A stretch of DNA of 47,532 bases from NCBI GenBank assembly GCA_015501595.1, contig JADNRX010000398.1, positions 1 to 47,532 of the forward strand. Direction: 5' to 3'. Below the pieces are notes generated by a model. The model made no database searches and was not told the origin of the DNA. It saw nothing but the letters and a program-made list of their open reading frames with translations. Source of the stretch: Hymenopellis radicata. Taxonomy: Eukaryota > Basidiomycota > Agaricomycetes > Agaricales > Physalacriaceae. The translations under genes and the position numbers were made by a program. Numbering within the stretch: the first letter of the stretch is position 1; each line of letters opens with the position of its first letter. Below are positions 21,991-31,803 of the stretch, piece by piece.

Positions 21991-22336
21991 GCCTCCACAA
22001 ACTCCAATAGAGGAACGTAATCAGATGGACTGGACTCCTCAGACACCGGAGCGTGACTTACGTGCTGCTGAGCGAGATGCGGAACATCGGCGTAGAGAAG
22101 CTCAGATGACATCTCCTTCTGTTCGCCATCACAATTCACCCCATCCAAGCCCAGATCCTGCTGTGCCTTTACCACGCATGCAAATTGCTCCTGCACGTGT
22201 AGTGGGCGGAATGAGAGTTCCATCACCTCCTCCTGCCCGTCGTGGCCGTGGTCGACCACCCCGTCAAGCACCTCAACAGCCTCCACGTCCACGTGGACGT
22301 CCTCCAATTCAATCCCGTCAGCCACGTGGATCGCCT

Positions 22337-22433
22337 CCTCCTCCCCCACCACCTCCACCTCCGCCACCTCCACCCCCGCCACCTCCACCTCCACCACCTC
22401 CACCTCCACCACCTCCACCGCCACCTGTAGCTC
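22337..22433 (+). repeat. Proline-coding CCACCT/CCTCCA tandem repeat
   Basis: About 95 bp of CCNCCN units encode an almost unbroken proline run of about 30 residues in the Helitron N-terminal region. It also opens a long antisense frame that is an artefact of the repeat. Confidence 0.9.
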
Positions 22434-22954
22434 CGAGACCAAAGGGTATGCAGCCTCATAAAGAGCCAGTACAAATGCAGGACTGTGGACGTATGAAGGA
22501 TACAGCATGTCCTCACTGTCAGGCATGGCATTTTCCTAAGGAGAGATTGGCAGCATCTTCAAAGACCAATCCGCGCTTTGGGATGTGCTGTTTGCAGGGC
22601 CAGGTGCAGCTTCCAAAGATAAAAGATGCTCCTATTGGTTTGCTGAATTTATTGGGTGGTGCTTCGCCTTTGTCGACACAGTTCATGAATGGCATTCGCC
22701 AGTATAATGCAGCTTTAGCTTTTACTTCATGCGGAGCAAAGATTGATCGTTCAGTATTGGATGGTCGAGGTGCTTATGCTTTTCGTCTGGCAGGAGGAGA
22801 GCTGTATCACTCTATGGGCTCTTTACTTCCTGATCAAACAACTCCTACATATGCACAACTCTACATCTATGATCCTGCCACCACGACTCCCGAACAGCAC
22901 AACGAGAATGCTCTGAATGCTCGCATTGAACGTAATCCCACCTTAAATCGAACT

Positions 22955-24106
22955 ATCTTCACTAGAGACCTCAACGAGTCCAACGCGAGTCAGACTCGCG
23001 ACTCGTGACGCGGGTACCCACGCAAAAAGAAGTCCAGTTCAGACTCGCGTCGGACTCGACTCGCGATGACTCGTGAGTCATCGCGAGTCCACTCGCGAGT
23101 ACTCACCATGAGTCCGAGTCATCTCGGATACTCAGGAGTACTCGCGAGTCCATACACCCCCAAGTATTCATGCGCAGCGAGCATCCCCGGGCAATGGCAC
23201 GGGGACAGTCAGCTGGGCATGAGGGTATGGTGGGGGTGATGGTGGAAGGATGGTGGGGGTGGGGGTGGAAGGATAGTGGTGGTGGTGGAGGATGGTGGTG
23301 GTGGTGGTGGTGGTCGACTCCGAACGACTCGTCGTCGCGTCCATCTCGCGTCATCCGCCTCATCGCATCGCATCCCCCTCCTCATCGCATCATCATCGTG
23401 TCATCGTCGTCGTCATCCTCATCCTCATCCATCGTCGGCACCGCAATCCAGTTGGTATCGGCAATCCAGTGATTGGATCGTGTGCTGCCCGTTTGCGGGG
23501 CTTACGCGTCCTATCGACGCCGACTCAAAGTCGAGCGTCGGTCATGTCGGCGCCGACTTGAAGTCGAGCGCCGATAGCGTCGTCGCCGACCTGAAGTCGA
23601 GCAACGAGTGTCCGAGTCGTGCTCCAGCTCTGCTGCTAGCGCAGAGCCAGCAGCAGCAGGCCCGGCACAAAGCCGAGGCCAAAGACACACCCCACAGGCT
23701 GCCTGACAATCGTCAGAGCAGCGGGGGCGACAATCGTCGCTCCCCAGGTGGTCGTGGTGGTGGTAAGAGGTACAGAGATATCACCCGATCAGACGCTTAC
23801 GCGTCGCTTCGGGACTCGGCCCGAGTCGCCGGATCTGGCGAAATTGTTGCGTATAGCTCGTTTGAGCCACGCAAGGGTCCGTTTGAGTTGGCAAAAATTT
23901 GTAAATTAAGATAAATTACATAGCTAAATATTTGCGAGTCATCATATGATGACTCGCAGTCAGCAGAGCCATACTCAGACTCGCGACCGGACTCGTGACT
24001 ACGTGACTCGCGAGTCACGCGAGTCCGAACGCCGACGTGCCCGAGGCGAGTCGAGTCACCAGATGACTCGGTGACTCGGTGACTCGTTGAGGTCTCTAAT
24101 CTTCAC
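22955..24106. mobile_element. hAT-type non-autonomous element, 1,136 bp (insertion 1)
   Basis: Element 22963-24098 is flanked by the 8-bp duplication ATCTTCAC (22955-22962, 24099-24106). Terminal inverted repeats are at least 18 bp: TAGAGACCTCAACGAGTC and its reverse complement. Eight-base target sites and TAGAG ends fit the hAT superfamily. About 200 bp at each end is filled with GACTCG/CGAGTC and ACTCGCGAGT palindromes, likely transposase-binding subterminal repeats. The middle is GC-rich with GGT/GGGGT and TCATCG microsatellites and no transposase. Keeping one TSD restores the Helitron frame NRTIFTELQAIL. Confidence 0.92.
23518..23616 (+). repeat. Three 33-bp tandem repeats inside hAT insertion 1
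   Basis: Three degenerate units start CGCCGACTCAAAGTCGAGC, CGCCGACTTGAAGTCGAGC and CGCCGACCTGAAGTCGAGC, spaced 33 bp. In one frame they encode ADSKSS/ADLKSS/ADLKSS every 11 residues. The unit also contains CGACTT-AAGTCG dyads. Confidence 0.75.
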
Positions 24107-25104
24107 CGAGCTGCAGGCTATACTCCATGACGTCAATCCTTACGTTACGTTATATCAACAAGCTTTTGACGTCATGTCGAGAGTTCCTCCGGCACAACGG
24201 ACAGTGGTTACAACACGTTTGGAAGTCAAAGTGGGGTCTGATAAGCGGCGTCATAATCTTCCCACTGCTGAAGAGATAGCAGCTATTCTTCCAGGTGACG
24301 GGACACAGAATGAGAAGGCAGACCGAGATATTGTGATTCGATTAGAGGGTGGCCGCCTTAGACGCATAAGCCAGCTCAATCCACTTTATTCTCCACTTCA
24401 TTATGTTCTTCTATTTCCATGGGGAGATCCAGGATGGGGCTTAGATCTGAAGTTATCAGAGACTGAAAGGTCAAAGCGCACTACACAGACCACTTTAACA
24501 CAGTCAATGTACACAGTTTATCGTCTTCACGAGCGTGTAACGGAGGCTGCAGTTGCTCTTTTCAAGGCGGGAAAGCTGTTTCATCAGTATTTGGTCGATT
24601 GCTGGGCATCTACAGAGCAAAGCAGACTATGGTGGATTCGAAATAACCAAAAAGCTATACGTGCCGATCTGTATAAAGGCGTGGCAGATGCAGTTCGAGC
24701 TGGAGATACCGATATGTCTGAACACGGCGAAACCTTCATTCTTCCTTCTTCTCATACCGGTAGTCCACGCAGCATGATGCAACTCTATCAGGACTCTATG
24801 AGCATTGTTCGAGCTTATGGAAAGCCGGATATCTTCCTTACCATGACTGCCAATCCAAAATGGGTCGAAATCACTGAGTCTCTCCAACCTGGCCAAAAAG
24901 CTACAGATCGTCCAGACATTGTTGCACGGGTGTTCGAACTCAAAAAGAACGCTTTGTTACAGGAGGTTAAGGATGGTCTCTTTGGTCCTGTCCGTGCTAT
25001 GGTTCATACGATTGAGTTTCAAAAGCGTGGCCTCCCTCATATGCATCTTCTTATCTTTCTACAACCTGGGGCAAAAATTCGAACTCCGGGTGACGTTGAT
25101 AGCT

Positions 25105-25363
25105 TACTGTACTAACGGGACCAACTCTTCACGCCATGTTATGCGTTACGGTCAGTCTTCACTGGGGTAAGTCTTCACATCAAGGCACAGGAGCGGGAAT
25201 TACCTTATTGGGAGTGGCGGCATTAGCCGCCGCGCCAAAAATCACCTATTTAGGCCTTCATATCAGACATTTGGCCTCTGTTACACGTTACGCAAGACCA
25301 AAAGTCTTCACTCACGCAGCCCCGTTATGCGTTATGTGAAGACGTGGTCCCGTTAGTACAGTA
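25105..25363. mobile_element. 255-bp TA-flanked MITE (insertion 2)
   Basis: Element 25107-25361 sits between TA dinucleotides (25105-25106, 25362-25363). Ends are CTGTACTAACGGGACCA and its reverse complement, with weaker pairing to about 40 bp; GTCTTCAC recurs inside. Its TIRs differ from those of the F-box MITE, so it is another family. Removing it with one TA restores the Rep frame through GATAGCTTA/TGCTGTGCT. It separates the HUH motif from the catalytic tyrosines, so it abolishes the nuclease. Confidence 0.9.
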
Positions 25364-27336
25364 TGCTGTGCTCAAATTCCCGACAAGGATCGCTTTCCCA
25401 TGCTTTACGAAATCGTGACAACTGCTATGCGTCATGGTCCATGTGACGGCCGCTGCCGCTCTAATCCCAGTGCTAAACAATGCGATAAAGGATTTCCCAA
25501 ACCCTTTTCAAACGCTACGACTTTCTCCGAGGATGGATACCCTAATCTCAAACGTCCCGAGGGCCCTTCTTTCACTGCAAAAGTACGCAATGAACAAGGA
25601 CAATATGTTGATCACACCTTCACCAATGCCGATATTGTGTCCTACAATCCCTATCTATCCTGTCGCTATAACTGTCACATCAACGTTGAAGCCTGCGTTT
25701 CAATCAAAGCAGTGAAATATATTCACAAATACATTTACAAGGGCCATGATCGTACAACTCTGGAGGTCGCTCATGATGAGATCAAGGAGTATCTGGATGC
25801 ACGATATGTTTCTGCTTCAGAATCATGTTGGCGGTTGTTTGAGTTCGACATGCACAAGGAGGAGCCAAATATCTATCGCTTAGCTGTTCATCTTCCTAAT
25901 GAGCAAACACTCTACTTTGATGAAGAGGATACTCCGGCAGATGTGTTAGCGAGAGCAAAGGATTCTACCTTAACCGGATGGTTTAAAGCAAACGCTGACC
26001 AGAAATTGGGACCCATGGCACGGCAATACTCTTATCAGGATTTCCCTTCTGCCTTCGTCTGGAGCAAGGCTACAAAGAAGTGGTCAGACCGAAGGCGTGG
26101 TGGTACTTCTCTGGGAACCATTGGTCGTCTCTACTCAGCTTCTCCTGCACAGGGTGAACGCTTCTACCTGCGATTACTTCTCACTGTCGTCAAAGGTGCT
26201 ACCAGCTTTGAAGATTTACGCACTGTAGAGGGAGTTTGTCATCCAAACTTCAAGTCAGCATGTCGAAGTCTGGGTTTATTGGAGGATGATGGAGAATGGG
26301 TTACCTGTATGCAAGAATCTATACAGATGCAGATGGGAGCAGCGATTCGATCTCTCTTCATCTATATTCTGCTCAAGTGCGAGCCCAGTGATCCGTTGGC
26401 TTTGTGGGAGACTTTTAAAAATGACATCTGTCATGATCTCCGCCGCCACCGCTTTCTGGAAGTGGATGTACGAATGGTTCAAAACATCAATGGCCGTGCT
26501 CTTTCAGATGAGGAAGTTTACGACTATGGCCTCTTCCTAATCAATCAACTATGTCAGGCTGGCGGTACATTAGTACAGGATTTGGGACTACCTATGCCTA
26601 CCCGCAACTGGAACATCATCACCCCAGCGAATCCTCTAATCGCAGCACAGCGCGACTACGACCATGCTCAACTGACGAGTACAGTGACAGCAAATACTGC
26701 AAAGTTCAATCCAGAGCAACGTGCTTTGTATGATGCTGTCTAGGGTTTCAAGGTCAGGTCAGGTCAGGTCAAATGACCTTTTGATGGCTTGACCGGTGAC
26801 CGGACCAGTTAAGCAAATCCTGCATTTCGGCTTAACCGTTAACCGTGACCGGTTAAGCAGCGTAACCGGTCAAGTTAAGCCCGGTCAAGCGGTTTTAACC
26901 GGTTACGACCGTAACCAAGTCATAACCGGTTATGATCGGTCATAACTGATGAGGCACGTTAACAAAATGACAACAGCAGGTTTTGAACGGTGGACCGGTC
27001 GTACTACAAATGTGGTACAACAGGCACTCAACCCACTTCACCATTAGGACATACCTGTAGCGAATGCCAAGGCATGATACTACTGCCCGGCAAGGCTCTA
27101 CGGCAAAACCGGTTCACCTACTTCACGATTAACTTATGTTCTACTCATTCTATAGTCTGGCGTTTAAGGTGGGGTATGTACCGTGATTGGGCTTATTACA
27201 TAAGTTGACCCAATATATCCATGCCTGCCGCCAGCCTACAGGTACCACCATCAGCGTGTGCGCGACTGTTCTATGCCTCCGTCTTACTGCTACCTGTCCA
27301 GACCGACGATCAGTGGATACGTCCGACAGGTGCGAC

Positions 27337-27700
27337 GCATTCCGCCACCCTCGTTTACAATGTGCGCCGACAGCAAGCCTTGCTCGCGGAATGCAAGTGC
27401 GGTCATTCGTCAAAATCATGGGCGACGGATGCAGCATCGTGAAGAGGAAGGGCAGGATGTATGTCATTTGCAAGAAAAACCCAAAACACAAGCCGGTGCG
27501 TTGTTTGTCTTTGCCTACTTGATTTGTTTTTTCTAACGGTACTGCAGCGACGCACATCATCATCATTTCTTAGAAGCGGCGGCGCTGCACGCCATTCTCC
27601 TCCTGCACGCCGCCCTCGGGCACTCCCACTTCTACCTCTGGGAGCTCTGCCAGTGCTACGAGCACACCAACGATGGTCTTTGGCGCGATTGGCGCTGTAG
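27337..27700 (+). CDS. Mitochondrial bL36m-type ribosomal protein sequence inside a hAT element
   Basis: From 27391 the frame encodes a full bL36 domain of 35 residues ([26 protein letters not shown]), preceded by LARG as in fungal mitochondrial bL36 precursors. Compared with the bacterial protein there is no gap; of the four zinc-ligand places (C11, C14, C27, H33) the first is Gly and the others are kept. A GTGCGT donor follows at 27496 and a TGCAG acceptor ends at 27547; the second exon reads [12 protein letters not shown], partly like the usual KHKQRQG tail, then an Ala/Pro/Arg-rich extension to 27700. The upstream presequence and start are unclear. Retention of the intron argues for capture of genomic DNA rather than of an mRNA. 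It may be a working gene, a second copy or a fragment. Confidence 0.7.
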
Positions 27701-27771
27701 CAGTGTTCGGCATCGCCGCAGGCGTATTTTTCTGGAGACGGCGGCGCGTTCGACTATTCGTCGCTTCTCGG
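27566..27771 (+). pseudogene. Captured exon: Ser/Thr-rich stalk plus transmembrane segment
   Basis: In a frame different from the bL36m second exon, the sequence encodes a Thr/Ser/Pro-rich stretch ([17 protein letters not shown]) followed by one hydrophobic helix ([19 protein letters not shown]) and RRRRVR, then a stop near 27771-27773. This is the layout of the C-terminal part of fungal single-pass cell-wall/membrane proteins with mucin-like stalks. No start or extracellular domain is attached, so it looks like a captured exon fragment. Confidence 0.5.
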
Positions 27772-28438
27772 TAGCGATGATGTGTAGATGAGTGCTGTCG
27801 GCGGTAGTGATGAGGACGCGGATGAGGAGACGCACTTGCGGGGCGGGCATTCGGTGTCTGAGGGGATCGGGTTCCATGCTGGATTCTTGGACCACGATGA
27901 GCCGTCGTCGGCGGGAGGGTCTGGGCAGCGATATTGCGATGAGCCGGTCAAACCCCGCCCAGTCCACCAGACTTTTATGTTCGTCCTTTGCCCATATTCC
28001 ACCAGCCTCGTCTTTCTCTGCCGTGATGTCCGCCATGAAGGTGTCGCAGTCGTCGAAGCCCGGTGAGAGAATTCTGGTGAGCAGGATGCGGTCCACCCAT
28101 GCGGGCGCTGTGCGCAAAAGCGCCAGGGACTCTGCATACAATGATGCCCCCGATGATGATAAAATGCGGATGCACGTGTTCCAGGCTGTTCGTGGCGAAT
28201 TGTCCAATGTCCAGAGATTGTCAAGTCGTCTATTTTGTACATTTATCGTGAACAATGATAATACCTGAATATGCATAAACTTGAAGTAGGGTATGGAACG
28301 ACAAGAAAAATGTTTATGAAGTGGTGCAGGCTCAGCAGCAGCAGCAGCAGCGCGCCTGCGAGCAAGCAGATCCGAAACGCTCGTCCTGAGGCTCTCCAGC
28401 ATCGGCGATACAGTCGGTGGAAGCAAAATGCGCGTCAC
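27656..28438 (-). CDS. Unrecognised open frame inside hAT insertion 3
   Basis: A 260-codon frame on the minus strand beginning MTRILLPPTVSPMLESLR, with an Ala run (about residue 30-36) and later ILSSSGASLYAESLALLRTAPAWVDRILL, which looks like real protein with helix pattern. I do not recognise a family. The 3' third overlaps the plus-strand transmembrane exon and becomes Arg-rich, probably non-coding. It may be another captured host gene piece, with an intron near residue 58 (GTATTATC donor possible near 28265). Confidence 0.3.
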   Translation of the reverse strand: MTRILLPPTVSPMLESLRTSVSDLLARRRAAAAAAEPAPLHKHFSCRSIPYFKFMHIQVLSLFTINVQNRRLDNLWTLDNSPRTAWNTCIRILSSSGASLYAESLALLRTAPAWVDRILLTRILSPGFDDCDTFMADITAEKDEAGGIWAKDEHKSLVDWAGFDRLIAISLPRPSRRRRLIVVQESSMEPDPLRHRMPAPQVRLLIRVLITTADSTHLHIIATEKRRIVERAAVSRKIRLRRCRTLLQRQSRQRPSLVCS

Positions 28439-29040
28439 CAGATTAGGTCGACTTATGTAATAACCACAAGCACGGTACAGACCCTACCTTAATCGACAGA
28501 CTCTATACACATCGATCACCCCTCACATTGCCGCAAGATCGATCGTGTATATAGCGTCTGTTTAAAGAGACTACTCATTCTAGGTCATGCTAACGACCTA
28601 TTTGAGTGTTCTATAGGCAGCAGTAATATATAGATATATATACTCATGAATACTCTTTACCCGTCTCGTCGTACCTACTTCTATATTGTCAATGTATGTC
28701 CGTTAGCTGCATCGAAAGTGCGACATTACCCTTCACCACCCAAAAAATAGGTAAATTTGAAAGTTGTCGTAAAGCATTCTCTGATGACATCCCGACACAT
28801 CCGAAGGCGAGTACGGCCTTCGTTGCGTCTCTGGAAGCATCCCGAGGTCGCGAAAATGGACCGGTCCGATCATCCGAGTGGTGATCGAGACACTTTTTCG
28901 TGTTCGATCTCACCCTCTTACCTCCACCACCTCGCGACGCCGGGTCTCCGACGACCCGACCTTGGGACGCGGGCCTACCAGGCGTCGTTCCCTATCCATC
29001 TATCTCTTTTTCTCCCTTTTTCTGTGCATTTGCGGGCTTG

Positions 29041-29960
29041 AAGAGCCCCGGCGGCCCCGCTGGACGCGTAAGCCCTCCAATGAGGCCGCAAATCTTCGAC
29101 CACGATGGTGGAAACCCTCCACGGAGCAGAGGGAGCAGGGGATGTATTCTGGAACCCGACGCCGCGCTGTCTGATGACAGGCGACGTCTTCAAGGTGCGT
29201 AATTTTTTCTCTATCTTGGGCAGTAACTGACTCCTGCCATGACCACAGCACCACAACAACGATGGTACCCCGACGACAACACCATCATACAGACGATAGC
29301 GCCTCTACGACGACAACGTCAGCACCCCCACGACGCACGACAAGGACAACGATCCCGTCTCCACGATCTGTCACGTACGATGCGATCACGACAACCATGA
29401 CACCTTGATGAAGACGACGCTCCGATGACAATGGCAGGACATGAGAGCACGGCTGGTGCCGCACTGTCTGCTGCAGGCGGCGTCCTGAAGGTGCGTGTTT
29501 TCTCTTGCTTTTTCTTACATTTACTTACATTTGACTCGCGACGACGCCGCGCGCGATAACAGCGACTATCTACCTCAACAACTGCGCGACCACCACGACA
29601 CGTCACCACGGCAACGACCAAGACACCGCGAAGATCTGGATCTGGGGAATTTGACGCTGCTCTGTCTGCTGACAGGCATCGTTGCAAGGTGCGTGTCTTT
29701 CTCAATGTATTTTCTTACTGACTCTCTCAATTTAGGACCACGACCACCACACAACGACCACGACCACGACGACATTACCATGACAACGGTGACAACGACA
29801 CCACAGCGTTGACCGCGACAGCGGGCTGCAGGACGATCGAGGCTGCATATCAGCACCCGATGATGGAGACCCCGACGACCTCACCACGACACTCACGCCC
29901 TCACACGGAAACAGCCCGCTAGACGCATAAGCCCTCCAACGAGGCTAATAATGATGATGG
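29041..29960. repeat. Threefold degenerate exon-end-like repeat in hAT insertion 3
   Basis: Three segments near 29165-29210, 29455-29510 and 29655-29710 share GC-CTGTCTG-TGACAGGC, then A(C/T)CGT-TTCAAG and GTGCGT followed by a T-rich run. Each looks like an exon end with the same splice donor. Between them lie CGACGACAAC-type low-complexity runs. A second pair, ACGCGTAAGCCCTCCAATGAGGC (about 29065) and ACGCATAAGCCCTCCAACGAGGC (about 29925), brackets the array. Internal duplication of one captured exon/intron unit explains this best. Confidence 0.6.
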
Positions 29961-31803
29961 AACGACGGCGCTACGGCCTCGACGCGATGACACGACGACA
30001 ATGACAATGACAATGACGACCTCACCACCACACCTACCTTGCGGCTGTGCAGCGTTACCAACGTTGCATGGACGGGACGTATAGTGGTTATCGTGCAGTA
30101 CGGCATGCAGCCTCTGCTAGTTAGCACTGGCTTGCACGTACAGCACGAGCAAAATTCCTCAGTCATAACCGGTCATCGCCGGTTACCTGCGGTCAGATGA
30201 ATTTCTTCAGAATGACTTGACCGTTGACCGTGACCGGTCAAATTGTGTGACCGGTCAAGTGTTATCGGTCAAAATTTCGGTCAGGTCCGGTCAGGTCAAG
30301 CAATTTGACCGGTTAAGCTTGACCTGACCCGAAAACCCTAATGCTGTCACAGATTCTGTAGAGCAAAAGCAAGGACGATCATTCTTCGTGCATAGTGGTG
30401 GTGGTGGTGGCAAGACATTTGTCTGTAATACGATTGCAAGTCATGTACGGGCTAAAACTATGATCTGTCTGTGCACAGCATCTTCTGGCATTGCATCACT
30501 CCTTCTGTATGGTGGCGCCACATCTCATTCTACCTATAAAATTCCTATTCCTGTATTGGACGACTCTACCTGTCGTATTGCCAGCACCTCACATTTGGCC
30601 GAACTTATCCGGACGACTGATTTGATTGTCTGGGATGAGATTCCAATGCAGCATCGTCATGCTATAGAAGCTGTTGAACGCACGATCAGTGCTCTGTGCA
30701 CACTACCTGATCAAGACCCTAAACGATGGGGTGGCATTACTACTCTTTTTGGAGGTTTGTGATTTTCTTTCACGCATTTAGATATTTTGCTAATTGCAAA
30801 CTTCAGGCGACTTTAGACAAACTCTTCCCATTATTCCACGTGGCAGTCCTGAAGAAATCGTTAGCGCAGCATTCAACAAATCACCTCTATGGTCACATAT
30901 CGAGGTTATGCATCTACACCAAAATATGCGTCTGATTCATGCAGACCCAGAGAGTCGAGACTTCGCTCAATGGCTATTGGATATTGGCTCTGGCAGATTG
31001 ACAGACCCTGCTGATCTGTCAGTGGAATTGCCTGAATGCATGTCTCTTCCCAATAACAACGTTCAATCGCTCATGGACTTTGTCTATCCTAACCTCAATA
31101 CACCCCATCCCGACGAGTACTTCCTGGACCGCTCTATTCTTTCTGGACGCAATGTGGATGTTGCAGAGTTGAATGAGTTCATCATCAATGCATTTCCTGG
31201 CCCAGAGAAGACATATTATGCTGCAGATTCGATTCTTACAGACGAGGCTGGCCCAGAGGCAGTTGCTCAGTTTCCAGCAGAGATTCTTCAAACCTTTACT
31301 GCTGCAGGAATGCCAGACGGAAAGCTCACAGTCAAGGCAGGGATCCCTCTCATGCTTCTCATCAATCTCTCCCCTTCAGAAGGTCTTTGCAACGGCACCC
31401 GTCTCATTCTTTTGGAGTATCGAACACGTAGTTTGAAGTGCCGTATTATGGGAGGTACACATGCTGGCAAGATTGTCTTCATTCCACGAGTCACCATTCG
31501 TTCCAAGGATGCAGACTGCCCTGTAGCATTCAAGCGCAGACAGTTTCCAGTCCGTGTCGCCTTTGCCATGACAATCAACAAATCTCAAGGTCAATCACTT
31601 AATGTCGTTGGTTTGGATCTTCGAACTCCAGTATTCTCTCATGGACAGTTATACGTGGCACTGAGTCGATGCACATCACGGCGTAATATTCGGGTCCTCT
31701 TCGCAGCTACTCAGACGGATACAAAAACTGTAAATGTAGTATTTAGAGATGCTATAACAGGCATTGTTATTTGAATAATTTGATTTATGTATACATAATT
31801 AGC

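Larger units (their letters stand above)
26733..30348. mobile_element. hAT-type element, 3,600 bp, carrying host-like gene pieces (insertion 3)
   Basis: Element 26741-30340 is flanked by ATGCTGTC (26733-26740, 30341-30348). Ends are TAGGGTTT-CAAGGTCAGG and, reversed, TAGGGTTTTCGGGTCAGG. Both subterminal regions (about 26755-26970 and 30160-30330) are dense with GGTCA, ACCGGT and GACCGGTCA motifs in both orientations, likely transposase-binding sites. No hAT transposase, zinc finger or dimerisation segment is recognisable, so it is probably non-autonomous. The interior holds a bL36m-type domain with an intron, a Ser/Thr-rich transmembrane tail, a minus-strand open frame and a threefold exon-like repeat. 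Keeping one TSD restores the Helitron frame RALYDAVTDSVEQ. Confidence 0.93.
21935..31774 (+). pseudogene. Helitron Rep/helicase (RepHel), interrupted three times
   Basis: Coding segments 21935-21936, 21991-22962, 24107-25106, 25364-26740, 30349-30754 and 30807-31774 sum to 4,725 bases, exactly 1,575 codons with stop. Introns at 21937-21990 and 30755-30806 are the element's own; the first would split the ATG (AT/G), although a start at ATG 22024 is possible. Order of domains: low-complexity N-terminus with a long Pro run; Cys motif CPHCQAWHF; Helitron-like N domain; HUH nuclease RGLPHMHLLIF (about 25027-25059); the Rep tyrosines in VKYIHKYIYKG (about 25711-25743); then a Pif1-type superfamily 1 helicase with Walker A SGGGGGKTF, Walker B LIVWDEIPM, FGGDFRQTLP, TINKSQGQS and YVALSRCTS. 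Apart from the insertions no stop or frameshift was found, so insertion happened while the gene was intact. Confidence 0.93.

Noticed and set aside
21741..22526. Long minus-strand frame rich in Val/Glu opposite the Helitron N-terminus
   Set aside because: It is the antisense reading of the CCACCT proline repeat and has no independent support.
22975..23150. Repeated ACTCGCGAGT words resembling a repeat-spacer array
   Set aside because: Spacing is irregular, units are palindromic and lie at a transposon end; not a CRISPR, and the DNA is eukaryotic.
23276..23914. 212-codon plus-strand frame inside hAT insertion 1
   Set aside because: Composition follows microsatellites and tandem repeats; overlapping frames look equally good and no domain is visible.
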